From Pseudomonas sp. S35 (GTDB taxonomy: Bacteria; Pseudomonadota; Gammaproteobacteria; Pseudomonadales; Pseudomonadaceae): a stretch of DNA of 64,000 nucleotides. This document shows positions 57,319 through 64,000 of this stretch, in pieces. Position 1 is the stretch's first letter, and every line of letters starts with the position of its first letter. The translations under genes and the position numbers were made by a program. The stretch is taken from NCBI RefSeq assembly GCF_009866765.1, contig NZ_CP019431.1, positions 434,001 to 498,000 of the forward strand, given 5' to 3'. The notes beneath the pieces are model-generated. The model was not told the origin of the DNA, did no database searches, and saw only the letters and a program-made list of their open reading frames with translations.

Positions 57319-57849
57319 ATGAAAACATCCCGTTATTCGACCATGCAGAAGGGGCTGCACTGGGTCTCGGCCGCTGTTATTTTGTGGTCGTTGTTATCAG
57401 GTTTTTATGTGGCGGTATTTACGGTCCCGGCCGCGGTCAAGGCATGGGTCGGGTTCTTCAATGTGTCGCTGACGGCGCTCTATATCCCGGTGTTCGTCCT
57501 GCGCGTGTATTGCTCCATTACCCACGGCCTGGAGTGTTCATCCAAGCGTTCGCTGCAGGAGTGCATGGCGTTAGTGGTTCATAAAGCCATGTATGTCGTA
57601 TTGGCCGTGGTGCTGGCAACGGGCGTGCTGATGATGGATCGCCCGATCAATATCTTTAACCTGGTGTCCATCGCGCCGTTTGACAGCAACCCAGCCAGCA
57701 TCGCCTGGTATACCCGTGTGCACGTGTTGTCCTGTGTGGTGTTGTTACTGATGCTGGTGCTGCACATTGGCGCGGTGGTGCTGCATGAGCGTCGGGGCAA
57801 GCGGGTGATGGCGCGGATGTCGTTCAACGGGGCAACCGTCTCAGGCTGA
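57319..57849 (+). CDS. Cytochrome b561
   Basis: Di-heme membrane protein of 176 residues with four transmembrane helices (about 14-34, 47-64, 90-107, 136-154). Candidate heme-ligand histidines His14 (KGLHW), His88 (VVHKAM), His135 (RVHV) and His149 (LHIGAV) are in the expected helix positions. Relatives of CybB act as superoxide oxidases or quinone-linked electron carriers. It follows gspM after 146 bases without an obvious terminator, so co-transcription is possible. Its stop overlaps that of the convergent MFS gene by 9 bases. Confidence 0.85.
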   Translation: MKTSRYSTMQKGLHWVSAAVILWSLLSGFYVAVFTVPAAVKAWVGFFNVSLTALYIPVFVLRVYCSITHGLECSSKRSLQECMALVVHKAMYVVLAVVLATGVLMMDRPINIFNLVSIAPFDSNPASIAWYTRVHVLSCVVLLLMLVLHIGAVVLHERRGKRVMARMSFNGATVSG

Positions 57850-59109
57850 AGCCAGCGGCGGCAACTTTGCCAACCGCAATGCCACCAGCAACGCGCCGAT
57901 CAACAGCGCCACGATGAACGCACCGATGCCGTTCCAACCGGCAAAGTGCCAGAAGAACCCACCGGCGGTCCCGGCAATGCTCGATCCGGCGTAGTAGCAG
58001 AACAGGTACAGCGACGAGGCCTGCCCCTTGGCTTTCACGGCGCGGCGGCCGATCCAACTGCTGGCCACCGAGTGGGCGCCGAAGAAACCAAAGGTGAAGA
58101 TCAGCATGCCCGGCACCACCAGCCACAGCGGGGTGAGCAGGGTCAACGCCATGCCGGCGAGCATCAGCACAATGGTGGCCCACAGCACGCGCCGGCGACC
58201 GAGGCGGTCGGCGAGCGAGCCGATTTTTGCCGAGCTGTAGATGCCCGAGAGGTACACCAGCGACAGCAGGCCGACCACCGCCTGGCTCAGGTCGTAGGGA
58301 TCGGCCAGCAGGCGATAGCCGATGTAGTTGAACAGGGTCACGAACGCGCCCATCAGCAGGAAGGCTTCGAGGAACAGCCACGGCAGGCCCGCGTCCTTGA
58401 AGTGCATGACAAAGCCCTCTACCAGGCTGCGCGGCTTGAGGCTGCTGGCGCGGAAGTTGCGCGATTCGGGGAGGATCTTCCAGAACACCGTGGCCGCGAT
58501 CAGCGCCAGGGCGCCGATGATCAGCATCGCGGTGTGCCAACTGACGAAGTCGATCAACACGCCGATGATCAAGCGCCCGCTCATGCCGCCAATCGCATTG
58601 CCCCCGATGTACAGGCCCATAGCCAGGCCGATGTGTTGCGGGTGGATCTCTTCGCTGAGGTAGGTCATGGCCACGGCGGCCAGGCCGCTGAGTGACAGGC
58701 CCACCAGCGCACGCATCAGCAAGATCCCTTCCCAGGACGGCATCAGGCCGCTGGCAATCGTGGCGAGGGCGGCGCAGAACAACGCGGCGACCATCACTGG
58801 CTTACGCCCCAGGGTGTCGGAAATCGGCCCGGTGATCAGTAGGCCCAACGCCAGCATCGCCGTGGACACCGACAGGATCAGACTGCTTTGCGCCGCGTTG
58901 ATAGAGAACTCGTGGGACAGCGCCGGCATCATCGGCTGCACGCAGTACAGCAGAGCAAACGTGGCAAAGCCGCCGGAGAACAACGCCAGTACCGTGCGCA
59001 TGAACATCGGCGTGCCTTTTTCGATGTACTCGTCATTGAGTTGGGCCACCACCTCATCCAGGGCGGTGGGCGGAACGTCTTGAGCGAGTGGAGCGACAGC
59101 AGATTTCAC
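57841..59109 (-). CDS. MFS transporter, YnfM-like
   Basis: Major facilitator protein of 422 residues with about 12 transmembrane helices. The family loop motif between helices 2 and 3 is GPISDTLGRKPVM, repeated in the second half as GSLADRLGRRRVLW. GTG at 59109 gives MKSAVAPLAQDVPPT with GAGG before it; the longer frame is unsupported. It resembles the YnfM group of putative efflux carriers. Substrate unknown. Divergent from the LysR gene, which probably controls it. Confidence 0.88.
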   Translation of the reverse strand: MKSAVAPLAQDVPPTALDEVVAQLNDEYIEKGTPMFMRTVLALFSGGFATFALLYCVQPMMPALSHEFSINAAQSSLILSVSTAMLALGLLITGPISDTLGRKPVMVAALFCAALATIASGLMPSWEGILLMRALVGLSLSGLAAVAMTYLSEEIHPQHIGLAMGLYIGGNAIGGMSGRLIIGVLIDFVSWHTAMLIIGALALIAATVFWKILPESRNFRASSLKPRSLVEGFVMHFKDAGLPWLFLEAFLLMGAFVTLFNYIGYRLLADPYDLSQAVVGLLSLVYLSGIYSSAKIGSLADRLGRRRVLWATIVLMLAGMALTLLTPLWLVVPGMLIFTFGFFGAHSVASSWIGRRAVKAKGQASSLYLFCYYAGSSIAGTAGGFFWHFAGWNGIGAFIVALLIGALLVALRLAKLPPLASA

Positions 59110-59233
59110 GGGGACCTCGGGGAGCAAAAGCCGGCCAGGGCGGGCACTGCAAAAAAGAATATAGCTGGCTAATGATTCTTTCCAATATATTGTTCGACCT
59201 GTTTGATAGCTTTTACGACCTAATGGGGTTTGC

Positions 59234-60127
59234 ATGGAATTGCGTCACCTGCGGTACTTCATCGCCGTTGCCGAAGAGTTGCACTTTGGCCGGGCCGCCC
59301 AGGTGCTGGGCATCTCGCAACCACCGCTGAGCCAGCAGATCCAGGCACTGGAGCGGGAGGTGGGCGCGCGGTTATTCGAGCGCACCAATCGCCGGGTTGA
59401 ATTGAGCGAGGCCGGGCGCTTGTTCCTGCACGAGGCGCGGCTGGTGCTGGCGCAGGTGGATAAGGCGGCGGATGTCGCCCGTCGCGCGCAGTTGGGCGAG
59501 TTGGGGGAGTTGAAGATCGGTTTTACTTCTTCCGCACCGTTCAACGCCAGCATTCCCCAGGCGATCTTTGCGTTTCGCCAGGCCTTCCCGGCAGTGCACC
59601 TGAACCTGCAGGAAATGAGCAGCACCGAAGTGGCCGAGTCGCTGGTGGATGAGTCGATCCAGGTGGGGCTGATGCGGCCGCTGCCGTTGCCGGACTCGTT
59701 GAGTGTCATCGAGCTGATGCGTGAACCCTTGGTCGCCGTATTGAACGCCGGTCACCCGCTGGTGGAAGGCAGCGAGCGGGGCTTGTATCTGGCGCAGTTG
59801 GCTGACGAGCCCTTTGTGTTTTTCCCACGCAGCTACGGCAGTGGCCTGTATGCCCAACTGCTCAACCTGTGCCGCGACGCTGGCTTCAGCCCGCACTTCG
59901 CCCAGGAAGCGGGAGAGGCGATGACCATCATCGGCCTGGTGGCGGCGGGGCTGGGCGTGTCGGTGCTGCCGGCGTCTTACCAGCGCATCCGCATTGATGG
60001 CGTGGTGTATCGCACCTTGCTGGATCCGGAGGCGGTGACGTCGGTATGGCTGGTGCAGCGCAAGGGAGGGCAGACGCCGATGGCCAGGGCGTTTGTGGAG
60101 TTGTTGACGCTCAGGGCTGCACATTGA
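59234..60127 (+). CDS. LysR-family transcriptional regulator
   Basis: Protein of 297 residues. The N-terminal winged helix-turn-helix (about 1-60) starts MELRHLRYFIAVAEELHFGR and includes ISQPPLSQQIQALEREVG. The C-terminal effector-binding domain (about 88-290) has LKIGFTSSAPFNASIPQAI. Divergent from the MFS gene over 124 bases, the classical arrangement in which a LysR activates a neighbouring transporter. Effector unknown. Confidence 0.93.
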   Translation: MELRHLRYFIAVAEELHFGRAAQVLGISQPPLSQQIQALEREVGARLFERTNRRVELSEAGRLFLHEARLVLAQVDKAADVARRAQLGELGELKIGFTSSAPFNASIPQAIFAFRQAFPAVHLNLQEMSSTEVAESLVDESIQVGLMRPLPLPDSLSVIELMREPLVAVLNAGHPLVEGSERGLYLAQLADEPFVFFPRSYGSGLYAQLLNLCRDAGFSPHFAQEAGEAMTIIGLVAAGLGVSVLPASYQRIRIDGVVYRTLLDPEAVTSVWLVQRKGGQTPMARAFVELLTLRAAH

Positions 60128-60154
60128 TGTGCATGGGTTCCAATCCCTCATCGA

Positions 60155-60280
60155 AAATGTGGGAGGGGGCTTGCTCCCGATGAGGGAGTGTCAGTCACAG
60201 ATGCGTTAACTGACACTCCTTTGGTGAAAACATAACCCGAGAAAACGAGGCCGTTTTGGTGGTGCAAGCCCCCTCACCAC
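60155..60280. repeat. Decayed REPIN between the LysR and lipoprotein genes
   Basis: Left core AATGTGGGAGGGGGCTTGCTCCC is near normal. The right core has drifted to GGTGGTGCAAGCCCCCTCACCAC. Between them GAGTGTCAGT and ACTGACACTC form another inverted pair, the same kind of spacer stem seen in the other REPINs. It lies between convergent genes. Confidence 0.7.
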
Positions 60281-60292
60281 AGCAATCGAGTG

Positions 60293-60736
60293 TTACTTGG
60301 TGGTCCCGGTCTGCTCAAACAACTGCGCCGCCGAGCCCGATTCACTCACACCACCGTTGCGCAACGCGGCCATGATGTCGCGGTCCAGGTTGTTCACCCA
60401 ACGGTTGTAGTTGCGATGAATCTTGCCGTCCTTGTAGCCCAGCTCGCGGCTGTCGCGGTAGGTGATGGCGTAGCTGTTGCGGGTGTAGCGGATGTCGATG
60501 GCTGCGTAATACTGGTTGCGTACGTTGATCTCGGCCTGCACCAACTGCGGGCTCAGGCGTTGCACCGTCCACTCGCGTTTCTGCAAGGCGTTGACGATGA
60601 CGGTTTTCATTTTTTCTTCGCTGACCTGGGTATCGGCCTGCAGGTCGTGCTGGGTGTTGAGCACCGGCTTGCTGGTGCAGCCAGCAGTGGTCAGCAGGGC
60701 CAGGGTGATCAGGGTAGCGCGTAGCAAGGAAGACAT
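60293..60736 (-). CDS. Predicted lipoprotein linked to the aryl polyene-type genes
   Basis: Protein of 147 residues with a lipoprotein signal: lipobox LTTAGC with the lipidated Cys at residue 20. The mature part has no family I recognise; it is rich in charged and aromatic residues (AITYRDSRELGYKDGKIHRNYN). It is downstream of the KS, KR and DH genes on the same strand, 26 bases after the KS start region ends, and may be part of that operon. Role unknown; small lipoproteins occur in aryl polyene clusters. Confidence 0.75.
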   Translation of the reverse strand: MSSLLRATLITLALLTTAGCTSKPVLNTQHDLQADTQVSEEKMKTVIVNALQKREWTVQRLSPQLVQAEINVRNQYYAAIDIRYTRNSYAITYRDSRELGYKDGKIHRNYNRWVNNLDRDIMAALRNGGVSESGSAAQLFEQTGTTK

Positions 60737-60762
60737 TCCGTATTCTCCAATCGATTAAAAAG

Positions 60763-61989
60763 TCAGGACCAGCGGCGGAAGATCAGCGACGTATTCACGC
60801 CGCCAAAGGCAAAGTTGTTGTTCATCACGTAGTCGTTGTGCATCTCGCGAAATTCACCTTGCAGGTAATCCAGCTCGCCGCATTGCGGGTCGACTGAATC
60901 GAGGTTGAAGGTGTGCACGTACTGGTTGCGGTTCATCATCTCGATGCTGAACCACGACTCCAACGCACCGCAGGCCCCAAGGGTATGGCCGAGGAAGCTT
61001 TTCTGCGAGCTGATGGGCATGCGGCTGCCGAACAGGCTGCTGGTGGCCAGGGTCTCGGCGATGTCACCTTGATCGGTGGCAGTGCCGTGACCGTTGACGT
61101 AGCCGATGGCGGACGGTTCCAGCCCGGCATCTTCCAGGGCCAGTTCCATAGCGCGGCGCATGGTTTTCTGTTCGGGGCGGGTGGTGTGCTGCCCATCGGC
61201 GTTGCTGCCAAAGCCGACCAGTTCGGCATGGATATGCGCACCGCGCGCCAGGGCATGTTCCAACTCTTCCAGCACCAACATGCCGCCGCCTTCGCCGATC
61301 ACCAGGCCATCGCGGCCGCTGTCGTAGGGGCGCGGGCTGGTCTGCGGCGCGTCGTTTTTCAGGCTGGTGGCGTAGAGCGCGTCGAACACCATAGCTTCGG
61401 TGGGGCACAGCTCCTCGGCGCCGCCGGCGAGCATTAGCGGCAGGCGGCCGAACTTGATTGCCTCATAGGCGTAGCCGATGCCCTGGCTGCCGCTGGTGCA
61501 GGCGCTGGAGGTGGGGATCAAACGCCCGGTCAGGCCAAAAAAGATGCTGATATTCGCCGCCGTGGTGTGCGGCATCATGCGCACGTAGGAGTTGGCGTTG
61601 AGCCCCTCGGCCACCGAGTTGAGCAGCATGTTGCCGAACGCCTTGATCTCGTCGGTGCTGCCGGTGGATGAGCCACACGCCACGCCCATGCGGCCGTCCT
61701 TGATCGATTCGTCACCGAGCAAACCAGCGTCCTTGAGCGCCTGCTCCGCCGCCCACACCGCCAGGCGCGAGACGCGGCCCATGCTGCGCAATTGCTTGCG
61801 GGTCCAATGGGCGGGTACCACGAAATCATCGATGGGCCCGGCCAGGCGAGTGTTCAGCTCGGTGAAGCGGTCCCACTCGTCCATGCGCCGGATACCGCTG
61901 CGGTTGGCGCGGAAGTTGGCCGAGATGGTCGCCCAATCGCCGCCCAGGGAAGTCATGCCGGCCATGCCGGTGACGACTACACGTTTCAT
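60763..61989 (-). CDS. Beta-ketoacyl-ACP synthase, FabF-like (ApeR-type)
   Basis: Condensing enzyme of 408 residues. Active-site Cys164 lies in TSSACTSGSQG, and the two histidines in NGHGTATDQGD and FLGHTLGACGALE, so all three catalytic residues are present. Thiolase fold throughout. ATG at 61989 overlaps the KR stop by one base (TGATG). The coding-strand order KS-DH-KR-KS matches apeO-apeP-apeQ-apeR of aryl polyene clusters, so it would extend the conjugated chain. It could also serve another fatty-acid-like pathway. Confidence 0.88.
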   Translation of the reverse strand: MKRVVVTGMAGMTSLGGDWATISANFRANRSGIRRMDEWDRFTELNTRLAGPIDDFVVPAHWTRKQLRSMGRVSRLAVWAAEQALKDAGLLGDESIKDGRMGVACGSSTGSTDEIKAFGNMLLNSVAEGLNANSYVRMMPHTTAANISIFFGLTGRLIPTSSACTSGSQGIGYAYEAIKFGRLPLMLAGGAEELCPTEAMVFDALYATSLKNDAPQTSPRPYDSGRDGLVIGEGGGMLVLEELEHALARGAHIHAELVGFGSNADGQHTTRPEQKTMRRAMELALEDAGLEPSAIGYVNGHGTATDQGDIAETLATSSLFGSRMPISSQKSFLGHTLGACGALESWFSIEMMNRNQYVHTFNLDSVDPQCGELDYLQGEFREMHNDYVMNNNFAFGGVNTSLIFRRWS

Positions 61990-62717
61990 CAGCACAGGCC
62001 CCCGTTCACGGCCAGGACCTGGCGGGTGATATAGCCGGCTTCAGCCGACATCAGGAAATTCACCGCACCGGCGACTTCTTCCGGGGTGCCCATGCGCTGT
62101 GCCGGGATCATTTTCATCAATTCTTCCACCGGTACGTTCTCATCCAGCATGGCCGTGTCGATCAGCCCTGGCGCCACGCAGTTGACGGTAATCTTGCGCT
62201 TGCCCAGCTCGATGGCGAGGGCCTTGGCGGCGCCGATCAGGCCGGCTTTCGATGCGCTGTAATTGACCTGGCCGCGATTGCCGATCAGCCCCGACACCGA
62301 GGTAATGCACACGATACGCCCGGCTGCGCGACGGCGGATCATCGGCATCATCACCGGGTGCAGTACGTTGTAGAAACCGTCCAGGTTGGTGCGCATCACC
62401 ACGTCCCAATCGTCTTGCGACAGGGCCGGGAACGCGCCGTCACGGGTCAGGCCGGCATTGAGCACCACGCCGTAGTAGGCGCCATGCTGTTCAACATCCG
62501 CCTCGAGGATTGCCTTGCACGCTGCACGATCCGCCACGTCGAATTGCAGCACCCGTGCCGTACGGCCAAGGGCTTGGATCTCGACCTGCACCGCGTCGGC
62601 TTCGGCACGACCGCTGCGGCAATGCAGCACGATGTCATGCCCGGCCTGGGCCAGGCGCAAGGCAATGGCGCGGCCGATGCCACGGCTGGAGCCGGTGACC
62701 AGTACAGGTTCAGTCAT
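61989..62717 (-). CDS. 3-oxoacyl-ACP reductase, FabG-like (ApeQ-type)
   Basis: Short-chain dehydrogenase of 242 residues that reduces the ketoacyl-ACP made by the KS. NADPH loop GSSRGIGRAIAL (9-20), NAG in LNAGLTRDG, and Ser-Tyr-Lys triad in CITSVSG and NYSASKAG. ATG overlaps the dehydratase stop by 4 bases. Middle of the KS-DH-KR-KS set. Confidence 0.9.
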   Translation of the reverse strand: MTEPVLVTGSSRGIGRAIALRLAQAGHDIVLHCRSGRAEADAVQVEIQALGRTARVLQFDVADRAACKAILEADVEQHGAYYGVVLNAGLTRDGAFPALSQDDWDVVMRTNLDGFYNVLHPVMMPMIRRRAAGRIVCITSVSGLIGNRGQVNYSASKAGLIGAAKALAIELGKRKITVNCVAPGLIDTAMLDENVPVEELMKMIPAQRMGTPEEVAGAVNFLMSAEAGYITRQVLAVNGGLC

Positions 62718-63175
62718 GGCGTTTCGTCCTTCGATTCATCTAAATAATTGGCCGCCTGGGGCGGTCGAAATACATTCAAGCGGGCGCTGGCGTGGATACC
62801 ATCACCGGTCAGGTGGCATTCGAACACACCCATGCCGTTGTCGTCTTCCAGGGAGCGCAAGCCGTGGATGCTCAACTCGGTGCCTGCGGGGAAGTGCGCC
62901 ACGTTGCACTCGAACTTACGTGTGCCCAACAGGAAACCCAGTTCCACCGCTTCGCCTTTTTGGCGCGCGCGGCAACCGGCATAGGCGGCCACGCTCTGCG
63001 CCATCAACTCGACGCCGACCCAGGCTGGCAGGCTGCCGTCGGCTTGGTTGAACAGGCCGCCGGGCTTGACGGTCGTGCGGGTGTGAATCTGCTCTTCATC
63101 GAACGACAGCACCTGGTCGATCAGGATCATGTCGCCGGCGTGGGGCAGTAGTTCGGCGAGTGGCCAATCGCTCAT
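62714..63175 (-). CDS. 3-hydroxyacyl-ACP dehydratase, hotdog fold (ApeP-type)
   Basis: Hotdog dehydratase of 153 residues that removes water from hydroxyacyl-ACP to leave a double bond. Catalytic His12 is in LLPHAGDMILIDQV and the acidic partner in GVELMAQSVAAY. Without an enoyl reductase nearby, repeated cycles would give conjugated polyenes. ATG overlaps the upstream KS by 4 bases and the KR start by 4. Confidence 0.87.
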   Translation of the reverse strand: MSDWPLAELLPHAGDMILIDQVLSFDEEQIHTRTTVKPGGLFNQADGSLPAWVGVELMAQSVAAYAGCRARQKGEAVELGFLLGTRKFECNVAHFPAGTELSIHGLRSLEDDNGMGVFECHLTGDGIHASARLNVFRPPQAANYLDESKDETP

Positions 63176-64000
63176 GGGGCCTCTCCGATAATCAGGCTGA
63201 CGTTATTGCCACCGAAGGCAAACGAGTTGCTCATCAGGCAGGGTTTTTCCAAGGTGTCGCCACTGCGTGCCCATTGCAAGGCGGGCAACGCGGGGTCGGG
63301 CTGACCGTCCCAGACATGGGGTGGCAGCCGGCCGTGGGTGAGGCTCAGCCAGCAAAACGCCGCTTCCAATGCACCGGCTGCGCCCAGGGTATGGCCGCTC
63401 ATGGGTTTGGTCGATGAGCAAGGCACGCCTTGGGGAAACAGGCTGGCGACGGCCAGGCTTTCCATCGCGTCGTTGTGCTGGGTGGCGGTGCCGTGCAGGT
63501 TCAGATAACCGATCTGCTCGGGCATCAGCTTTGCACTGGCCAGGGCCTTGCGCATTGCCTGCAACGCGCCTTTGCCGGTCGGCTCCGGCGCAGAGATATG
63601 GTGCGCATCGCAACTGGCGCCGCTGCCCAGCAGAGCAATCGGCGCGGGTGCTTTGCTCATCACGAACAATACCGCCGCTTCGCCGATATTGATGCCGTTG
63701 CGGTTCGCCGAAAACGGATTGCAACGCTCGCTGGATACCGCATCCAGCGCGCTGAACCCATTGAGTGTCAGCTTGCACAGGCTGTCCACGCCGCCGCAGA
63801 TCACGGCATCGCACACGCCCAGGTCGAGCAGGCGTTGGGCACTCATCAGCGCACGGGCGCTGGACGTGCAGGCGGTGGAGATCACGTAGGCCGGGCCGCT
63901 CAGTTGCAGCCAGTCGGCGAGGAAGTTCGCCGGGGCGCTGAGCTCCTGTTGCTGGTAGTCGTAGTCGCCGGGGAACTGATGATCGCGCAGGTATAGGGCA
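63172..64000 (-). CDS. Beta-ketoacyl-ACP synthase, 5' end beyond window (ApeO-type)
   Basis: The minus-strand frame stays open to the right edge, so the gene start lies outside; 276 codons are visible. Active-site Cys is in ISTACTSSARALM (about 63865), histidines in NLHGTATQHND and MSGHTLGAAGALE. A second, distinct KS from the one at 60763. The apparent start at 63885 is an internal GTG, not the real one: coding sequence continues upstream (ALYLRDHQFPGDYDYQ...). It leads the visible part of the putative aryl polyene operon. Confidence 0.85.
   Translation of the reverse strand, partial: ALYLRDHQFPGDYDYQQQELSAPANFLADWLQLSGPAYVISTACTSSARALMSAQRLLDLGVCDAVICGGVDSLCKLTLNGFSALDAVSSERCNPFSANRNGINIGEAAVLFVMSKAPAPIALLGSGASCDAHHISAPEPTGKGALQAMRKALASAKLMPEQIGYLNLHGTATQHNDAMESLAVASLFPQGVPCSSTKPMSGHTLGAAGALEAAFCWLSLTHGRLPPHVWDGQPDPALPALQWARSGDTLEKPCLMSNSFAFGGNNVSLIIGEAP

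Overview
The window reads as a chromosomal segment of a fluorescent pseudomonad (Pseudomonas fluorescens group). It is GC-rich. The gene order tatA-hisE-hisI-ubiB-ubiJ-ubiE-pha-hslUV-SPOR-argS-priA-rpmE-nuclease-malic enzyme-ponA-pilMNOPQ-aroK-aroB-damX-gltB-gltD-hemE matches the established P. aeruginosa PAO1 order PA5068 to PA5034. Short REP/REPIN palindromes with a GTGGGAGGGGGCTTGCCCCC core sit between genes. No tRNA, rRNA, CRISPR array, IS element or prophage was seen.

Layout. 1-3847: minus-strand core genes (tatA 5' end, histidine steps 2-3, ubiquinone genes ubiB-ubiJ-ubiE). 4057-5841: plus-strand polyhydroxyalkanoate (PHA) granule genes (small PHA protein, phaI, phaF). 5907-13220: accessory chaperone-usher fimbrial operon with a divergent RcsB-like orphan response regulator, wedged between phaF and phaD, which are normally neighbours. 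13228-18321: phaD, phaC2, phaZ, phaC1. 18571-25961: DUF971 gene, hslU, hslV, SPOR protein, argS, priA. 26188-28692: rpmE, secreted nuclease, malic enzyme. 28898-31360: PBP1A. 31579-35145: a reduced type IV pilus assembly operon with a shortened pilM, a pilO-pilP fusion and a short pilQ. 35150-45957: aroK, aroB, damX-like, gltB, gltD, hemE. 46281-57849: accessory module with a GbpA-like lytic polysaccharide monooxygenase, a complete gspC-to-gspM type II secretion operon and a cytochrome b561. 57841-60127: MFS exporter and divergent LysR regulator. 60293-64000: lipoprotein and four type-II fatty-acid-synthase-like genes (KS, KR, DH, KS) that look like one end of an aryl polyene cluster running off the window.

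How the genes work together. The PHA genes form a complete mcl-PHA synthesis, depolymerisation, granule and regulation set. The LPMO plus T2SS look like a dedicated machine for chitin-like substrates, with cytochrome b561 a possible but unproven electron-transfer partner. The pilMNOPQ remnant keeps the PilM-PilN docking motif and the secretin but has lost the PilM nucleotide-binding half, so it may serve a reduced role. The fimbrial operon and its regulator look self-contained and horizontally acquired.

Several starts were decided on biology. HslV must start at a TTG codon to expose its catalytic threonine, and the SPOR protein and PilN also appear to use TTG. Functions come from motif recognition by eye; no database search was run.
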